64,000 nt of DNA from Sphingobacteriaceae bacterium (GTDB taxonomy: Bacteria; Bacteroidota; Bacteroidia; B-17B0; Aurantibacillaceae), in contig CANKBS010000014.1 of NCBI GenBank assembly GCA_947480015.1, positions 1-64,000 on the forward strand, given 5' to 3'. The notes beneath the pieces are model-generated. The model was not told the DNA's origin. It was given only the letters and a program-made list of their open reading frames with translations, and ran no database searches. Below, piece by piece: positions 54,297 through 62,564 of this stretch (positions within the stretch are counted from its first letter, which is position 1; each line of letters opens with the position of its first letter). The position numbers and the translations under genes are program-made.

Positions 54297-55365
54297 CCTT
54301 AAAAACTTGCAGGTACTTGTCGCGGAGAGCCATAACAGAAAACTTTTCTTCCACCGTTTTTCTTCCGGCTTTACCAATAGACGTTCTTAAATTTTTATCT
54401 TCTATAAGTTGACACAAATAGTCAAACCATTCCTCATCATTCCTTGCTAAAAATCCGTTTTTTCCTTGCTCTATAATTTCTTTATTCACGCCAACGGCAC
54501 TCAACACAGATGGTAAGCCGCAGGCCATATAGGATAAGGCTTTTAAACCACATTTACCATTGGCCCAGGCATCATCGGGCAATGGCATTAATCCAATATC
54601 AAAACTATTCAGTTCATCCACCTCGGAATCTTCTGACCAGGCAGTGGCATCAATTTTTAGAATTTCATTTTTATAATCCGGATCGCCCATTATTTTAAAA
54701 CCAATGGCATCGCCATATTTTTCTTTTAAACGTTTTAATACGGGAATTAATAATTCAAAATGTTTAAGGGTACTTATACTGCCGCTCCAACCAATATTAA
54801 GTTTCGGTTTATTTCGGAGTTCAGGTTTTGATACATGAAAACTTGTGTCAATGCTCGTTGGTATAATCACTGTATTCGGATTTATATATTTTGCTTTTTC
54901 CGCCAGGTACTCGTTTCCGGCAATAACAACATGCGCGTATCTCAAGTTTTTAAAAAACTTTTCCGGCTTTTTGATCCACTCCCATTTTTTGTTACCCGGA
55001 CTCGTATCGGCCAGCCAGATGCTATCGTCAAAATCAAAAATAACTTTAGCACCTGATTTGAATGCCCGTTTTTCAAAAAAACTTGTCCCGAAAAAAGAAG
55101 CCTCTCGTTGAATAAAAAGGATGTCGAATTGACTAAAACGAAAACAATCTTTTATCCTGATTAAAATGGATTTGAATAAAATAAACACTTTGGCCAAAAA
55201 ATTTCCTTTGGAATAAAAGAGTGTATCATCTTTTTCATTTAATAAGTAAGAAAATGTAAATTTAAATCCATTCTTTTCCAAATACGGCAAGTATTGTTCG
55301 AAGCGGTAACGCTGACTGGGCGAGCGTTTTGGGCGATGGGCGCAAAGAATGAGAACTTTTGACAT
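54280..55365 (-). CDS. Glycosyltransferase, GT4-like (group 1)
   Basis: 361-residue GT-B enzyme. The N-terminal nucleotide-fold half contains KVLILCAHRPKRSPSQRYRF and DSIWLADTS; the C-terminal half has the donor-binding region LNIGWSGSISTLKH and FDIGLMPLPDDAWANGKCGL with E-x7-E-like SYMACGLPSVLS. It likely makes a surface polysaccharide. Upstream of the DUF1801 gene with overlap. Confidence 0.9.
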   Translation of the reverse strand: MSKVLILCAHRPKRSPSQRYRFEQYLPYLEKNGFKFTFSYLLNEKDDTLFYSKGNFLAKVFILFKSILIRIKDCFRFSQFDILFIQREASFFGTSFFEKRAFKSGAKVIFDFDDSIWLADTSPGNKKWEWIKKPEKFFKNLRYAHVVIAGNEYLAEKAKYINPNTVIIPTSIDTSFHVSKPELRNKPKLNIGWSGSISTLKHFELLIPVLKRLKEKYGDAIGFKIMGDPDYKNEILKIDATAWSEDSEVDELNSFDIGLMPLPDDAWANGKCGLKALSYMACGLPSVLSAVGVNKEIIEQGKNGFLARNDEEWFDYLCQLIEDKNLRTSIGKAGRKTVEEKFSVMALRDKYLQVFKDVKSA

Positions 55366-55377
55366 ATGTGAAGCGAC

Positions 55378-55685
55378 TTAGATCTGGTTAATTCTAGTAT
55401 CAAATTTGCTTTTTTTTCGTTTCCCAAAGACTATAGCAAGAATCAAAACCCGAGGAATGGTTTTATCAATATTGAATGCACTAGATAAGGAAAGGAAGAT
55501 AATTTTAAAGTTCTTATGTGACCGTATTTAATTTCGAAATAAGGATTGGTTTCAAGTATAGTTTTTATTTGTAAGAATTCTTCGAAGTATCTTTTTGACA
55601 GGGAGGGATTAATTCGATAATAGTATTCTAATGCTTTATCAAGATCTTTTTGAGCTGAAAGTAAAAGGTTTACTTTAAAAGCCAT
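55378..55685 (-). pseudogene. RelE/ParE-family toxin with a frameshift
   Basis: The reading frame gives KVNLLLSAQKDLDKALEYYY, then ETNPYFEIKYGHIRTLKLSSF, a good ParE/RelE pattern, but stops at 55443 after SILIKPFLGF. In a neighbouring frame right after the SILIKP region the missing end reads IPRVLILAIVFGKRKKSKFD, which has the expected toxin C-terminus (I-L-A-x-x-x-G/H-x-R) and then a stop at 55378-55380. So a one-base shift near 55455-55462 breaks the toxin. It overlaps the antitoxin by 11 bases. Confidence 0.78.
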
Positions 55686-55890
55686 ATTTGATCTTGAGTT
55701 TTTTTAAAGCCTCACCGAGTTCAACTATTGATTCCGGATTCATTTTATATTCTTCTAATCGTTCGTTGATTAACTTTGTTTCTTCCTCATCAGATAATTC
55801 TGAATTATTAATCCTGACAAAGTCTAAGCTGTTTAGAAATTCTATAAAAACTTTTGCTTTGTTATCGTTTATATCTAATGAAAGCAGCAT
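55675..55890 (-). CDS. Antitoxin of a ParE/RelE-type pair
   Basis: 71 residues, mostly helical and acidic: NDNKAKVFIEFLNSLDFVRI then ERLEEYKMNPESIVELGEAL. The tail with E-E-R-L-x-E-Y and E-L-x-E-A-L-x-K-L resembles the antitoxins that sit directly upstream of ParE/RelE toxins in Bacteroidota. The toxin start overlaps its end. Because the toxin seems broken, the antitoxin may be a relic but its own frame is intact. Confidence 0.72.
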   Translation of the reverse strand: MLLSLDINDNKAKVFIEFLNSLDFVRINNSELSDEEETKLINERLEEYKMNPESIVELGEALKKLKIKYGF

Positions 55891-55927
55891 GTTTTGATTT
55901 TATGTATTAAAGTTACAATTATTTTAT

Positions 55928-56269
55928 TCACTCCTCAACCTCAATTTTAAATTTGTGTAAAAAACGATGTACAATCGGACTAAAGATGATGGCCACCGAA
56001 GTTAAAAATGCAACCCCGCTATAAATGGCGTAAAAGGAGGCATAAATTTTACCAGAATCGTTTATGGCCCTGTCAACCGGTCCCATGCCGGTTAAGATCA
56101 TACTCGCGTTGTATAAACTATCTACCCAGTCAAGAGCAAAATAATGGTGGTACCCTGCCATCCCTAAAAGCAATGAAAAAGCAAGCACTACAGAGCCTGC
56201 CAGCATACTTTTTATAATCTTATTGGCATAATGTTTTTTGTGTGGGAGTGTTTTAAGATGATTGGCCAT
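55928..56269 (-). CDS. Small two-helix membrane protein with pore-loop-like segment
   Basis: 113 residues. Two membrane helices (about 22-40 and 80-98) flank a loop SLYNASMILTGMGPVDRAI, which occupies the place of a K+ channel selectivity loop but lacks T-x-G-Y-G. The C-terminus is basic and ends HRFLHKFKIEVEE. Similar small proteins are widespread and annotated as hypothetical or ion-channel-like. Function is not established. Confidence 0.65.
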   Translation of the reverse strand: MANHLKTLPHKKHYANKIIKSMLAGSVVLAFSLLLGMAGYHHYFALDWVDSLYNASMILTGMGPVDRAINDSGKIYASFYAIYSGVAFLTSVAIIFSPIVHRFLHKFKIEVEE

Positions 56270-56368
56270 TGCTAATATGCTTTTGTTTTGAATATAAATG
56301 TAGAAAGAAAATCAGAACGGCCTTTTAATAATATAGATTATTTTTTTGGTTATTAAAGCCTTAACTTT

Positions 56369-56947
56369 ATGGTTATGAATTTAGTGTTTGATATTATTGA
56401 AATTTTAAAAGTAACCATGGTCCTTTTTGCGGTTATTGATATTATCGGTTCTATACCGGTTATAATTAATTTGAAACAAAACACCGGTATTATTCAGCCT
56501 TTCAAAGCAGCATGGGTATCGCTTTTGATCATGATCGTGTTTTTATTTGTGGGTGAATCTATTTTACACATCATTGGCATTACCGAAGGTGATTTTGCAA
56601 TAGCAGGTTCTTTTGTTTTGTTTTTTATTGCACTCGAAATGATTTTGGGCATCAAGATTTACCGTGATGAATTACCCAACACCGCCACCATCGTTCCTTT
56701 GGCTTTCCCTTTAATTGCAGGCACGGGCACATTAACCACACTATTATCCATTCGTGCCGAATATAATTTACTTTCTATTTTGATTGCTTTAATCATTAAC
56801 GTGATGATTGTTTATTTTGTGCTAAAATATTTACATAAGCTCGAAAAACTTTTAGGTTTGGGTGGAATAGCGATTATCAAAAAGGTGTTTGGTATTGTTC
56901 TTTTAGCGCTTGCCATCAAATTATTTAGAAAATACAGTGGATTATGA
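56369..56947 (+). CDS. MarC-family membrane protein
   Basis: 192-residue integral membrane protein with about six helices. AVIDIIGSIPVIINLK and PLAFPLIAGTGTLTTLL are the paired MarC/NAAT half motifs (P-x-A-x-P-x-x-x-G-x-G). Historically called multiple antibiotic resistance protein, though the function is not settled. Two possible starts, ATG at 56369 and at 56375. Its stop overlaps the ATG of the damaged DUF486 gene (ATGA). Confidence 0.9.
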   Translation: MVMNLVFDIIEILKVTMVLFAVIDIIGSIPVIINLKQNTGIIQPFKAAWVSLLIMIVFLFVGESILHIIGITEGDFAIAGSFVLFFIALEMILGIKIYRDELPNTATIVPLAFPLIAGTGTLTTLLSIRAEYNLLSILIALIINVMIVYFVLKYLHKLEKLLGLGGIAIIKKVFGIVLLALAIKLFRKYSGL

Positions 56948-57318
56948 TCTCACGTTCACTCATGACCATTGGTTTGCTCATTGCTTCCAATACTTTTATG
57001 ACCATTGCTTGGTAAGGACACCTGCGCTATAAAGATATTCCGGTTTTAAAAGGAAGTGGTTTGTTTACCATGGTTCTTATTAGCTGGGGCATAGCTTTTT
57101 TTGAATACATGTTAATGATTCCTGCCAATAAATTCGGAAGCAACATCAATGGCGGACCCTTTAACATGTGGCAACTCAAACTTATTCAGGAAGTTGTTTC
57201 TATTTCAGTATTTGTGGTCTTTACACTGATCTTCTTTAAAACCGATCAACTAAAGTGGAATCATCTTGTCGGTTTTGTTTTTCTTTTAGGCGCGGTTTAT
57301 TTTTTCTTTAAGAAATAG
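56944..57318 (+). pseudogene. DUF486 membrane protein with in-frame stop
   Basis: One frame, 124 codons plus the stop, that reads as a whole DUF486 protein: LIASNTFMTIAW, TAA at 57013-57015, GHLRYKDIPVLK, SWGIAFFEYMLMIPANKFG, FNMWQLKLIQEVVSISVFV and LKWNHLVGFVFLLGAVYFFF. Family members have W-Y-G-H-L at this place, so TAA replaces a Tyr codon (one base). Everything else is intact, so it is a recent nonsense mutation or a sequence error. Confidence 0.85.
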
Positions 57319-57350
57319 AAATCAAATCGCCAATTTCTAATCTTTAATCT

Positions 57351-58010
57351 TTAACTATGTGTAGCCTCTCTCAGAAATTCCAGGAAAGGAAGCATCGCTT
57401 TAAAGCCACCTGTAATATAACTCTCCGTATCCTTCGCCAAAACCTGCTTATCACTCAAGTGATGCATCACTATAAAATGTTTGTTCTTTAATAATTCCAC
57501 CTGAGGATGTTCTTTATCAAATCCCTTGGGTGGATTTTTTAATTTATCTTCTTCATCCAAACCCTTGAAATATTTTTTAAAGCTAGTCGATTTAAAGATT
57601 TTTAATAAAGCATCGGCATTGTAATCTATTTCCTGACGAATGGCTTGCAACACTTCAGGTTGCGGCATATACACACCACCGGCTAAAAAACTTCCACCCG
57701 GTTCTAAATGCAAGTAATAACCCGCCAATAACGATTTTTTGCCTCCCGGATTAATACTGGCTCCCATATTACTTTTATAAGGCGTTTTATCTTTCGAAAA
57801 ATGTACATCCTTATAAATACGAAAGGTGCAGTCTTTGCCTTTTAAGTCTGGCGCTATCTGTTTATCGAATTTTCTAACACCTGTTATTACTTTGTTAACA
57901 AGGGCTTCAACCGCTTCTTTTGATTGGAGGTAAGTGTTTTTGTTTTTCTCAAACCAATCTTTATTATTATTGGTTTTAAGCTCTTTTAAAAAATTAAGCG
58001 TATACTTCAT
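57351..58010 (-). CDS. DUF2461 protein
   Basis: 219 residues that match DUF2461 (TIGR02453): NNNKDWFEKNKNTYLQSKEA, CTFRIYKDVHFSKDKTPYKS, GYYLHLEPGGSFLAGGVYMP and FKKYFKGLDEEDKLK. The family is widespread but uncharacterised. It starts one base before the stop of the AI-2E transporter gene in the same operon. Confidence 0.92.
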   Translation of the reverse strand: MKYTLNFLKELKTNNNKDWFEKNKNTYLQSKEAVEALVNKVITGVRKFDKQIAPDLKGKDCTFRIYKDVHFSKDKTPYKSNMGASINPGGKKSLLAGYYLHLEPGGSFLAGGVYMPQPEVLQAIRQEIDYNADALLKIFKSTSFKKYFKGLDEEDKLKNPPKGFDKEHPQVELLKNKHFIVMHHLSDKQVLAKDTESYITGGFKAMLPFLEFLREATHS

Positions 58011-58011
58011 G

Positions 58012-59097
58012 TTATTGAATGGTGTCGGATATTTTTTTGAAAAATTTAAGATGGCCTAAAAATACTTTAGCAACGACCCTCAGTAAGGTATAACTTGGTA
58101 AAGCTATGACCATGCCGAAAATACCGCCCAGCTTGGCAGCCATTAAGGTGACAATAAATATTTCAAGGGGATGAGCCTTTACCGAATTGGAAAACAAAAA
58201 TGGCTGCACAATAAAACCATCAATAAGGTTAATGCTTAGCATGGCAAAAAAGATTTCATAAATAGTTGGGCCAATCATATCGTAAGCCCCCATACCAATA
58301 CAACTGCTTACACCTAAAATTACTGCAATACACATGGTTATAATCGATCCGATATAGGGAATCACATTTAGTAATCCGGCACAAAAGGCAATGATAAGTG
58401 CATTCTTGACACCCAAAAGAGATAGTACTAATAAAACAGCCATACTGACTAAAAACATATCAAAAAATAAAGCTGCAAAATACTTGCTCAACATGCGTTT
58501 GCTGGTTTTTAAAATCTCGCTAACGGCCTCTTCATAACCGGAAGGGGTAATTACCAAAATACTTTCTCTTACCAAATTCTCATCTTTTAAAAGGAAAAAG
58601 GTGATAAACAGAACACATAATACGCCCCCTAAAATGGAACCAAAATAACCAAACACATTATTTAACACCATGCCCAGGTTATTAGCCGTAATAAAACTTT
58701 TTAACTGCGTGGCAACACTTATTTTAAGATCTTCTTCTTCACCAAATTTTAAAAGCAAGGCTTTAACTGACGGAAATTGCGCCAAGATATTATGAAGGAC
58801 TTCATAAAAGTTTAAATCATACAAAAAATTAATTTCGGCTGCTAGGGCCGGAACAACCAGAAAAAACACGCCAACCAAAACGGTGAGCATGACCGAAATG
58901 GTCAACAATGCAGCAATACTACGTGGAACACGAAATCTTCCTAATTTTATTTTTTCAATAAGATTACTGATGGGATTACCAATCAAAAACAACACCAGTG
59001 AAATGCCCAGATAAATAACTAGTTTAAAAAATAAAACTGCAAAGAGCAGAATGGCCACTATGCCTAGTAACCGCCATATACTAAATCCTGTTTTCAT
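58012..59097 (-). CDS. AI-2E family transporter (YdiK/PerM-type)
   Basis: 361 residues with about eight helices in the two-halves pattern of the family: SLVLFLIGNPISNLIEKIK, FFLLKDENLVRESILVITPS, NVIPYIGSIITMCIAVILG and KLGGIFGMVIALPSYTLLR. Exporter of unknown substrate; the AI-2 role is not general. First gene of an operon with DUF2461, divergent from GWxTD. Confidence 0.92.
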   Translation of the reverse strand: MKTGFSIWRLLGIVAILLFAVLFFKLVIYLGISLVLFLIGNPISNLIEKIKLGRFRVPRSIAALLTISVMLTVLVGVFFLVVPALAAEINFLYDLNFYEVLHNILAQFPSVKALLLKFGEEEDLKISVATQLKSFITANNLGMVLNNVFGYFGSILGGVLCVLFITFFLLKDENLVRESILVITPSGYEEAVSEILKTSKRMLSKYFAALFFDMFLVSMAVLLVLSLLGVKNALIIAFCAGLLNVIPYIGSIITMCIAVILGVSSCIGMGAYDMIGPTIYEIFFAMLSINLIDGFIVQPFLFSNSVKAHPLEIFIVTLMAAKLGGIFGMVIALPSYTLLRVVAKVFLGHLKFFKKISDTIQ

Positions 59098-59160
59098 TTT
59101 TAATATTAGGCTAAGGTAAGTTTTATACTCAAGATTTGCATAGCCCCACGAATTTTTATT

Positions 59161-59168
59161 TAAATTTG
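59161..59168 (+). promoter_or_regulatory. -7 box for the GWxTD gene
   Basis: TAAATTTG (TAnnTTTG), five bases before the TTG start at 59174. It implies almost no leader or a different start. Confidence 0.45.
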
Positions 59169-59173
59169 AATGG

Positions 59174-60454
59174 TTGACACAACTGTGTAAAAATAGTATT
59201 TTTCTTCTGCTCTGCTTAGTACTTGTAAGCTGTCAAACAAAACGACAGTATACCTCCAAGCCTTCTAAAAGTTTGGTTAATCCCGATAGTGAACTGCTTG
59301 AGGTTAACGCCATCGCCTATCATCTGAACGATAGCTTGAGCATGACTTTTCTTGAGATTAAAAATGAAAATCTTTTGTATAAACGCCCCGACACCACCAA
59401 AGCGTTTTACGCAGAAGTTAGGGTAAGTTATAAATTGCTGAGTGAACCTAATTCACGGGTTATTCTTGATTCCGGCTCCTTTTATTTAAACGATAGGGCA
59501 GGGGAGGAAAACGTGCAAGTAAAATCGGTGTATGCCAAATTTCGCTTGAAGGCCTTTTTAGGAACAAATTACTATCTCGATATTCGGGTCTTCGATCTTA
59601 ATAAAAAAACGAAATACAGCAAGGGGCTAAATGTGTATAAGTACAACAAACTCACCGAACAGAATTATTTGATTCGACATAAAGATCAGATTGCCTTTAA
59701 AAATAATTTTTTAAAGGATGATGAATTGAGCATATCCTGCGCTAATAGCGCTTTGTCAAAAATAACGGTGGATTGTTTTTTTAAAGATTTTGGTCCGGCT
59801 CTGCCTCCGTTTTCATCAAAAATACCCGATGAATTTAAGTACAAGCCCGATTCGGTATTTGAAACTCCCTTTACGAACGGCGAATTTAAAATTACCATGC
59901 CCGAAAAAGGCTTCTACCATATTATTTCTGATTCTAAAAAAAACGAAGGCCTCACACTCTATACATACGACATTACCTTTCCCGGTGTTAGTAACAGTGA
60001 CGATATGATTAATGCAACCCGCTATATCATGAACCGTGAGGAATTTGAAAATTGTAAAGAATCAAACGAACAAAAATCCTGCATCGAACAATTTTGGTTA
60101 AACATTGGTGGAAGCAACGAGCGCGCCCGTGAATTATTAAAGCGTTATTACGGAAGAGTGAAGGAAGCGAATAAATACTACACCTCTTATGCGCAAGGCT
60201 GGAAAAGCGATCGTGGAATGATCTACATTGTGTTTGGGCCGCCTACCAATACTTACCGAAGTAAAGAAGATGAGATTTGGGTATATGGTAATGAAGCGAA
60301 TCCAAGTACCTTGCGTTTTATTTTTAATAAAACCCAAAACCCGTTTACCGATAACGATTTTGTTTTAGAACGCTCACCGTTTTTTAAGGAAGCCTATTAC
60401 ACCGCCGTTGATTATTGGCGTCAGGGCGTGGTTTATATGGATTCAAAAAAATGA
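59174..60454 (+). CDS. GWxTD-domain lipoprotein
   Basis: 426 residues. The signal peptide has lipobox LVSC (residues 17-20), so it is likely lipid-anchored. The C-terminal domain (about 320-426) holds YAQGWKSDRGMIYIVFGPPT, the G-W-x-S/T-D motif that names the family, and EIWVYG. Function of GWxTD proteins is unknown. The start is TTG at 59174; an ATG at 59170 is out of frame. It ends one base before rnhA. Confidence 0.85.
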   Translation: MTQLCKNSIFLLLCLVLVSCQTKRQYTSKPSKSLVNPDSELLEVNAIAYHLNDSLSMTFLEIKNENLLYKRPDTTKAFYAEVRVSYKLLSEPNSRVILDSGSFYLNDRAGEENVQVKSVYAKFRLKAFLGTNYYLDIRVFDLNKKTKYSKGLNVYKYNKLTEQNYLIRHKDQIAFKNNFLKDDELSISCANSALSKITVDCFFKDFGPALPPFSSKIPDEFKYKPDSVFETPFTNGEFKITMPEKGFYHIISDSKKNEGLTLYTYDITFPGVSNSDDMINATRYIMNREEFENCKESNEQKSCIEQFWLNIGGSNERARELLKRYYGRVKEANKYYTSYAQGWKSDRGMIYIVFGPPTNTYRSKEDEIWVYGNEANPSTLRFIFNKTQNPFTDNDFVLERSPFFKEAYYTAVDYWRQGVVYMDSKK

Positions 60455-60913
60455 TTACTTCCCTAGGTAACCCTCATCAATCGGCAAATGCAGCTTTTTA
60501 GAGGCGGCCACTGCTAATGCATCACAACGGTTATTCTCTACATTGCTGGCATGACCCTTCACCCAATGAAATTCATGTTTTGTCGCATCATACACGCTTA
60601 AAAAGCGTTGCCACAAATCGGGATTAGCCTTGTTTTTAAAGCCAATCTTTCGCCAGCCAAACACCCATTTTAAATTAATGGAATCCACCACATACTTACT
60701 GTCGGAATATACTTTTACTTTCAGGTCATTTTGTGTAATGCTCTCCAAACCTACTATCACAGCCATTAACTCCATGCGGTTATTGGTGGTGTGTTTAAAA
60801 CCGGCACTTATCTCCTTGCGGTGATTCTTAAATTTTAAGACTACGCCAAAACCACCCGGACCCGGATTACCGCTGGCAGCACCATCGGTGTATATTTCTA
60901 TAAAATGTTCCAA
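60455..60913 (-). CDS. rnhA: Ribonuclease HI
   Basis: 152-residue enzyme that cuts RNA in RNA-DNA hybrids. The catalytic residues are all present: Asp in IYTDGAASGNPGPGGFG, Glu in TTNNRMELMAVI, Asp in KVYSDSKYVVDS and Asp in NNRCDALAVAA; the His is in WVKGHASNVEN. Family length is normal. Its stop is adjacent to the GWxTD gene stop. Confidence 0.96.
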   Translation of the reverse strand: MEHFIEIYTDGAASGNPGPGGFGVVLKFKNHRKEISAGFKHTTNNRMELMAVIVGLESITQNDLKVKVYSDSKYVVDSINLKWVFGWRKIGFKNKANPDLWQRFLSVYDATKHEFHWVKGHASNVENNRCDALAVAASKKLHLPIDEGYLGK

Positions 60914-61001
60914 ATTACTAAACCGTGAAAATAAATTATTTTAATCGAAAAATCATTTATTTTTCTCAGTATATGGTTCGAAAGGATATTGTTTCTTAAA
61001 A

Positions 61002-61032
61002 CATGCATCGCTTAACTAATTAGCGATGCATG
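61002..61032. repeat. Perfect 11-base inverted repeat upstream of sucD
   Basis: CATGCATCGCT (61002-61012) and AGCGATGCATG (61022-61032) form a perfect stem with a nine-base loop. No T run follows either arm, so not a simple terminator. A second smaller repeat, GTGCA (61040-61044) and TGCAC (61053-61057), follows. Confidence 0.8.
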
Positions 61033-61146
61033 CTAAGTTGTGCAATTTTATATGCACGAATAATGATTAATATCAGCAGTTAAACCTGGCCTTGAGGCCT
61101 TTACCCAACAAATAAAAGCTCTTTTGCGTAAGTGCAAATTAGTGAC

Positions 61147-61154
61147 TATATTCG
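61147..61154 (+). promoter_or_regulatory. Near-consensus -7 box for sucD
   Basis: TATATTCG differs from TAnnTTTG by one base, 18 bases before the ATG at 61173. Confidence 0.4.
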
Positions 61155-61172
61155 TGGCTCAAAATTTCGTTT

Positions 61173-62063
61173 ATGTCAGTTTTAGTAAATAAAGATTCAA
61201 AGGTAATTGTTCAAGGTTTTACAGGTGGTGAGGGAACTTTCCACGCTACTCAAATGATTGAGTATGGAACGAATGTAGTTGGTGGTGTAACTCCCGGAAA
61301 AGGTGGAACCATGCACTTAGATCGTCCGGTGTTTAATACCGTTTCAGAGGCTGTTAAAACGGCCGGTGCTGATGTTTCTATCATTTTTGTTCCGGCTGCT
61401 TTTGCTGCTGATGCCATTATGGAATCGGCTGACGCAGGCATTAAGGTGATTGTTTGTATCACTGAAGGCATTCCTGTTAAGGACATGATTTATGTGAAAG
61501 AATATTTAAAAGGAAAAACTTGCCGCTTAATAGGTCCAAACTGTCCTGGTGTGATTACCGCCGGTGAAGCCAAGGTTGGTATTATGCCGGGCTTTGTCTT
61601 TAAAAAAGGTAAAATCGGAATCGTTTCAAAAAGTGGTACTTTAACTTATGAAGCCGCTGATCAAATTGCGAAAGCAGGCTTAGGCGTGACTACAGCCATT
61701 GGTATTGGTGGTGATCCAATTATTGGAACGCCTACTAAAGATGCGGTTGAATTATTAATGAATGATCCTGAAACGGAAGCCATTGTTATGATTGGTGAAA
61801 TTGGCGGGAATTATGAAGCGGAAGCAGCCCGTTGGATTAAAGCAAACGGTAACAAAAAACCGGTTGTAGGTTTTATAGCCGGACAAACTGCGCCTAAAGG
61901 TCGTACCATGGGTCATGCCGGTGCTATTGTTGGTGGCGCTGAAGATACCGCTCAAGCTAAAATGCAAATCATGCGCGAGTGTGGTATTCACGTGTGTGAG
62001 AGTCCTGCCGAAATTGGCAAAACCATGCTAGCCGTTTTAAAAGGCGAAAAAGCAATTGCTTAA
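61173..62063 (+). CDS. sucD: Succinyl-CoA synthetase alpha subunit
   Basis: 296-residue alpha subunit of the TCA-cycle enzyme. CoA-binding start [23 protein letters not shown], and the phosphohistidine loop [15 protein letters not shown] identify it. Family blocks [13 protein letters not shown] and [10 protein letters not shown] also match. The beta subunit sucC is not nearby. It has its own terminator. Confidence 0.97.
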   Translation: MSVLVNKDSKVIVQGFTGGEGTFHATQMIEYGTNVVGGVTPGKGGTMHLDRPVFNTVSEAVKTAGADVSIIFVPAAFAADAIMESADAGIKVIVCITEGIPVKDMIYVKEYLKGKTCRLIGPNCPGVITAGEAKVGIMPGFVFKKGKIGIVSKSGTLTYEAADQIAKAGLGVTTAIGIGGDPIIGTPTKDAVELLMNDPETEAIVMIGEIGGNYEAEAARWIKANGNKKPVVGFIAGQTAPKGRTMGHAGAIVGGAEDTAQAKMQIMRECGIHVCESPAEIGKTMLAVLKGEKAIA

Positions 62064-62083
62064 TTAGTATAGGATATAAAACG

Positions 62084-62112
62084 AAAGCCATCCATAGGGG
62101 TGGCTTTTTTGT
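62084..62112 (+). terminator. Rho-independent terminator after sucD
   Basis: AAAGCCATCC and GGGTGGCTTT form a ten-base stem (one wobble) with a four-base loop, followed by a T run. Confidence 0.85.
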
Positions 62113-62162
62113 TTTTGTGATTATTGCTTTTTTTTCTCAAAGACTTCGTGCTGCGCCACTTT

Positions 62163-62564
62163 TTATTTTTCTTCCACCATGACACGGTCGCTACCATTAA
62201 AATAAGGCGCCTGTATACTGAGTACTTTCATGGGAGTGGCACTTGTTGATTTTACCGAATGCACCATGTTTTTCGGAATAAAAATGAGATCCCCTTTTTT
62301 TACCGCAAATGTTTTATCACCCAGCTTCATCAACCCTTCTCCTTCCAATATCTGCGCATGTTCGCTATGATACGGATGCTTGTGAGGTTTTACTTCTTTT
62401 GGAATAATAATACAAAAACTACTGGCCAAACTATCGCCAAACAGTGGTTTCATAAAAATGTTCTCTGATTTCTGATCGTTGTGAATGGTATCGGTATTAA
62501 TAACGGTTTGCGACTTGCCGAATAAAAAACAAGTCGCAAACAGTATACTAATATAATAGCGCAT
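62163..62564 (-). CDS. Exported cupin-domain protein
   Basis: 133 residues with a signal peptide (ISILFATCFLFGKSQ). The cupin core (about 55-125) has PHKHPYHSEHAQILEGEG as the first metal motif, GDLIFIPKNMVHSVKS as the second. Metal and substrate are unknown. Coupled by one-base overlap (TAATG) to the TPR membrane protein gene upstream. Confidence 0.88.
   Translation of the reverse strand: MRYYISILFATCFLFGKSQTVINTDTIHNDQKSENIFMKPLFGDSLASSFCIIIPKEVKPHKHPYHSEHAQILEGEGLMKLGDKTFAVKKGDLIFIPKNMVHSVKSTSATPMKVLSIQAPYFNGSDRVMVEEK

Noticed and set aside
367-57015. TAA read as an amino acid (stop-codon reassignment) because two conserved genes contain one in frame
   Set aside because: Many intact genes here end in TAA at the expected family C-terminus (nadD, RidA, hemH, ruvC, sucD), so TAA is a normal stop. 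Two mutations or sequence errors explain it.
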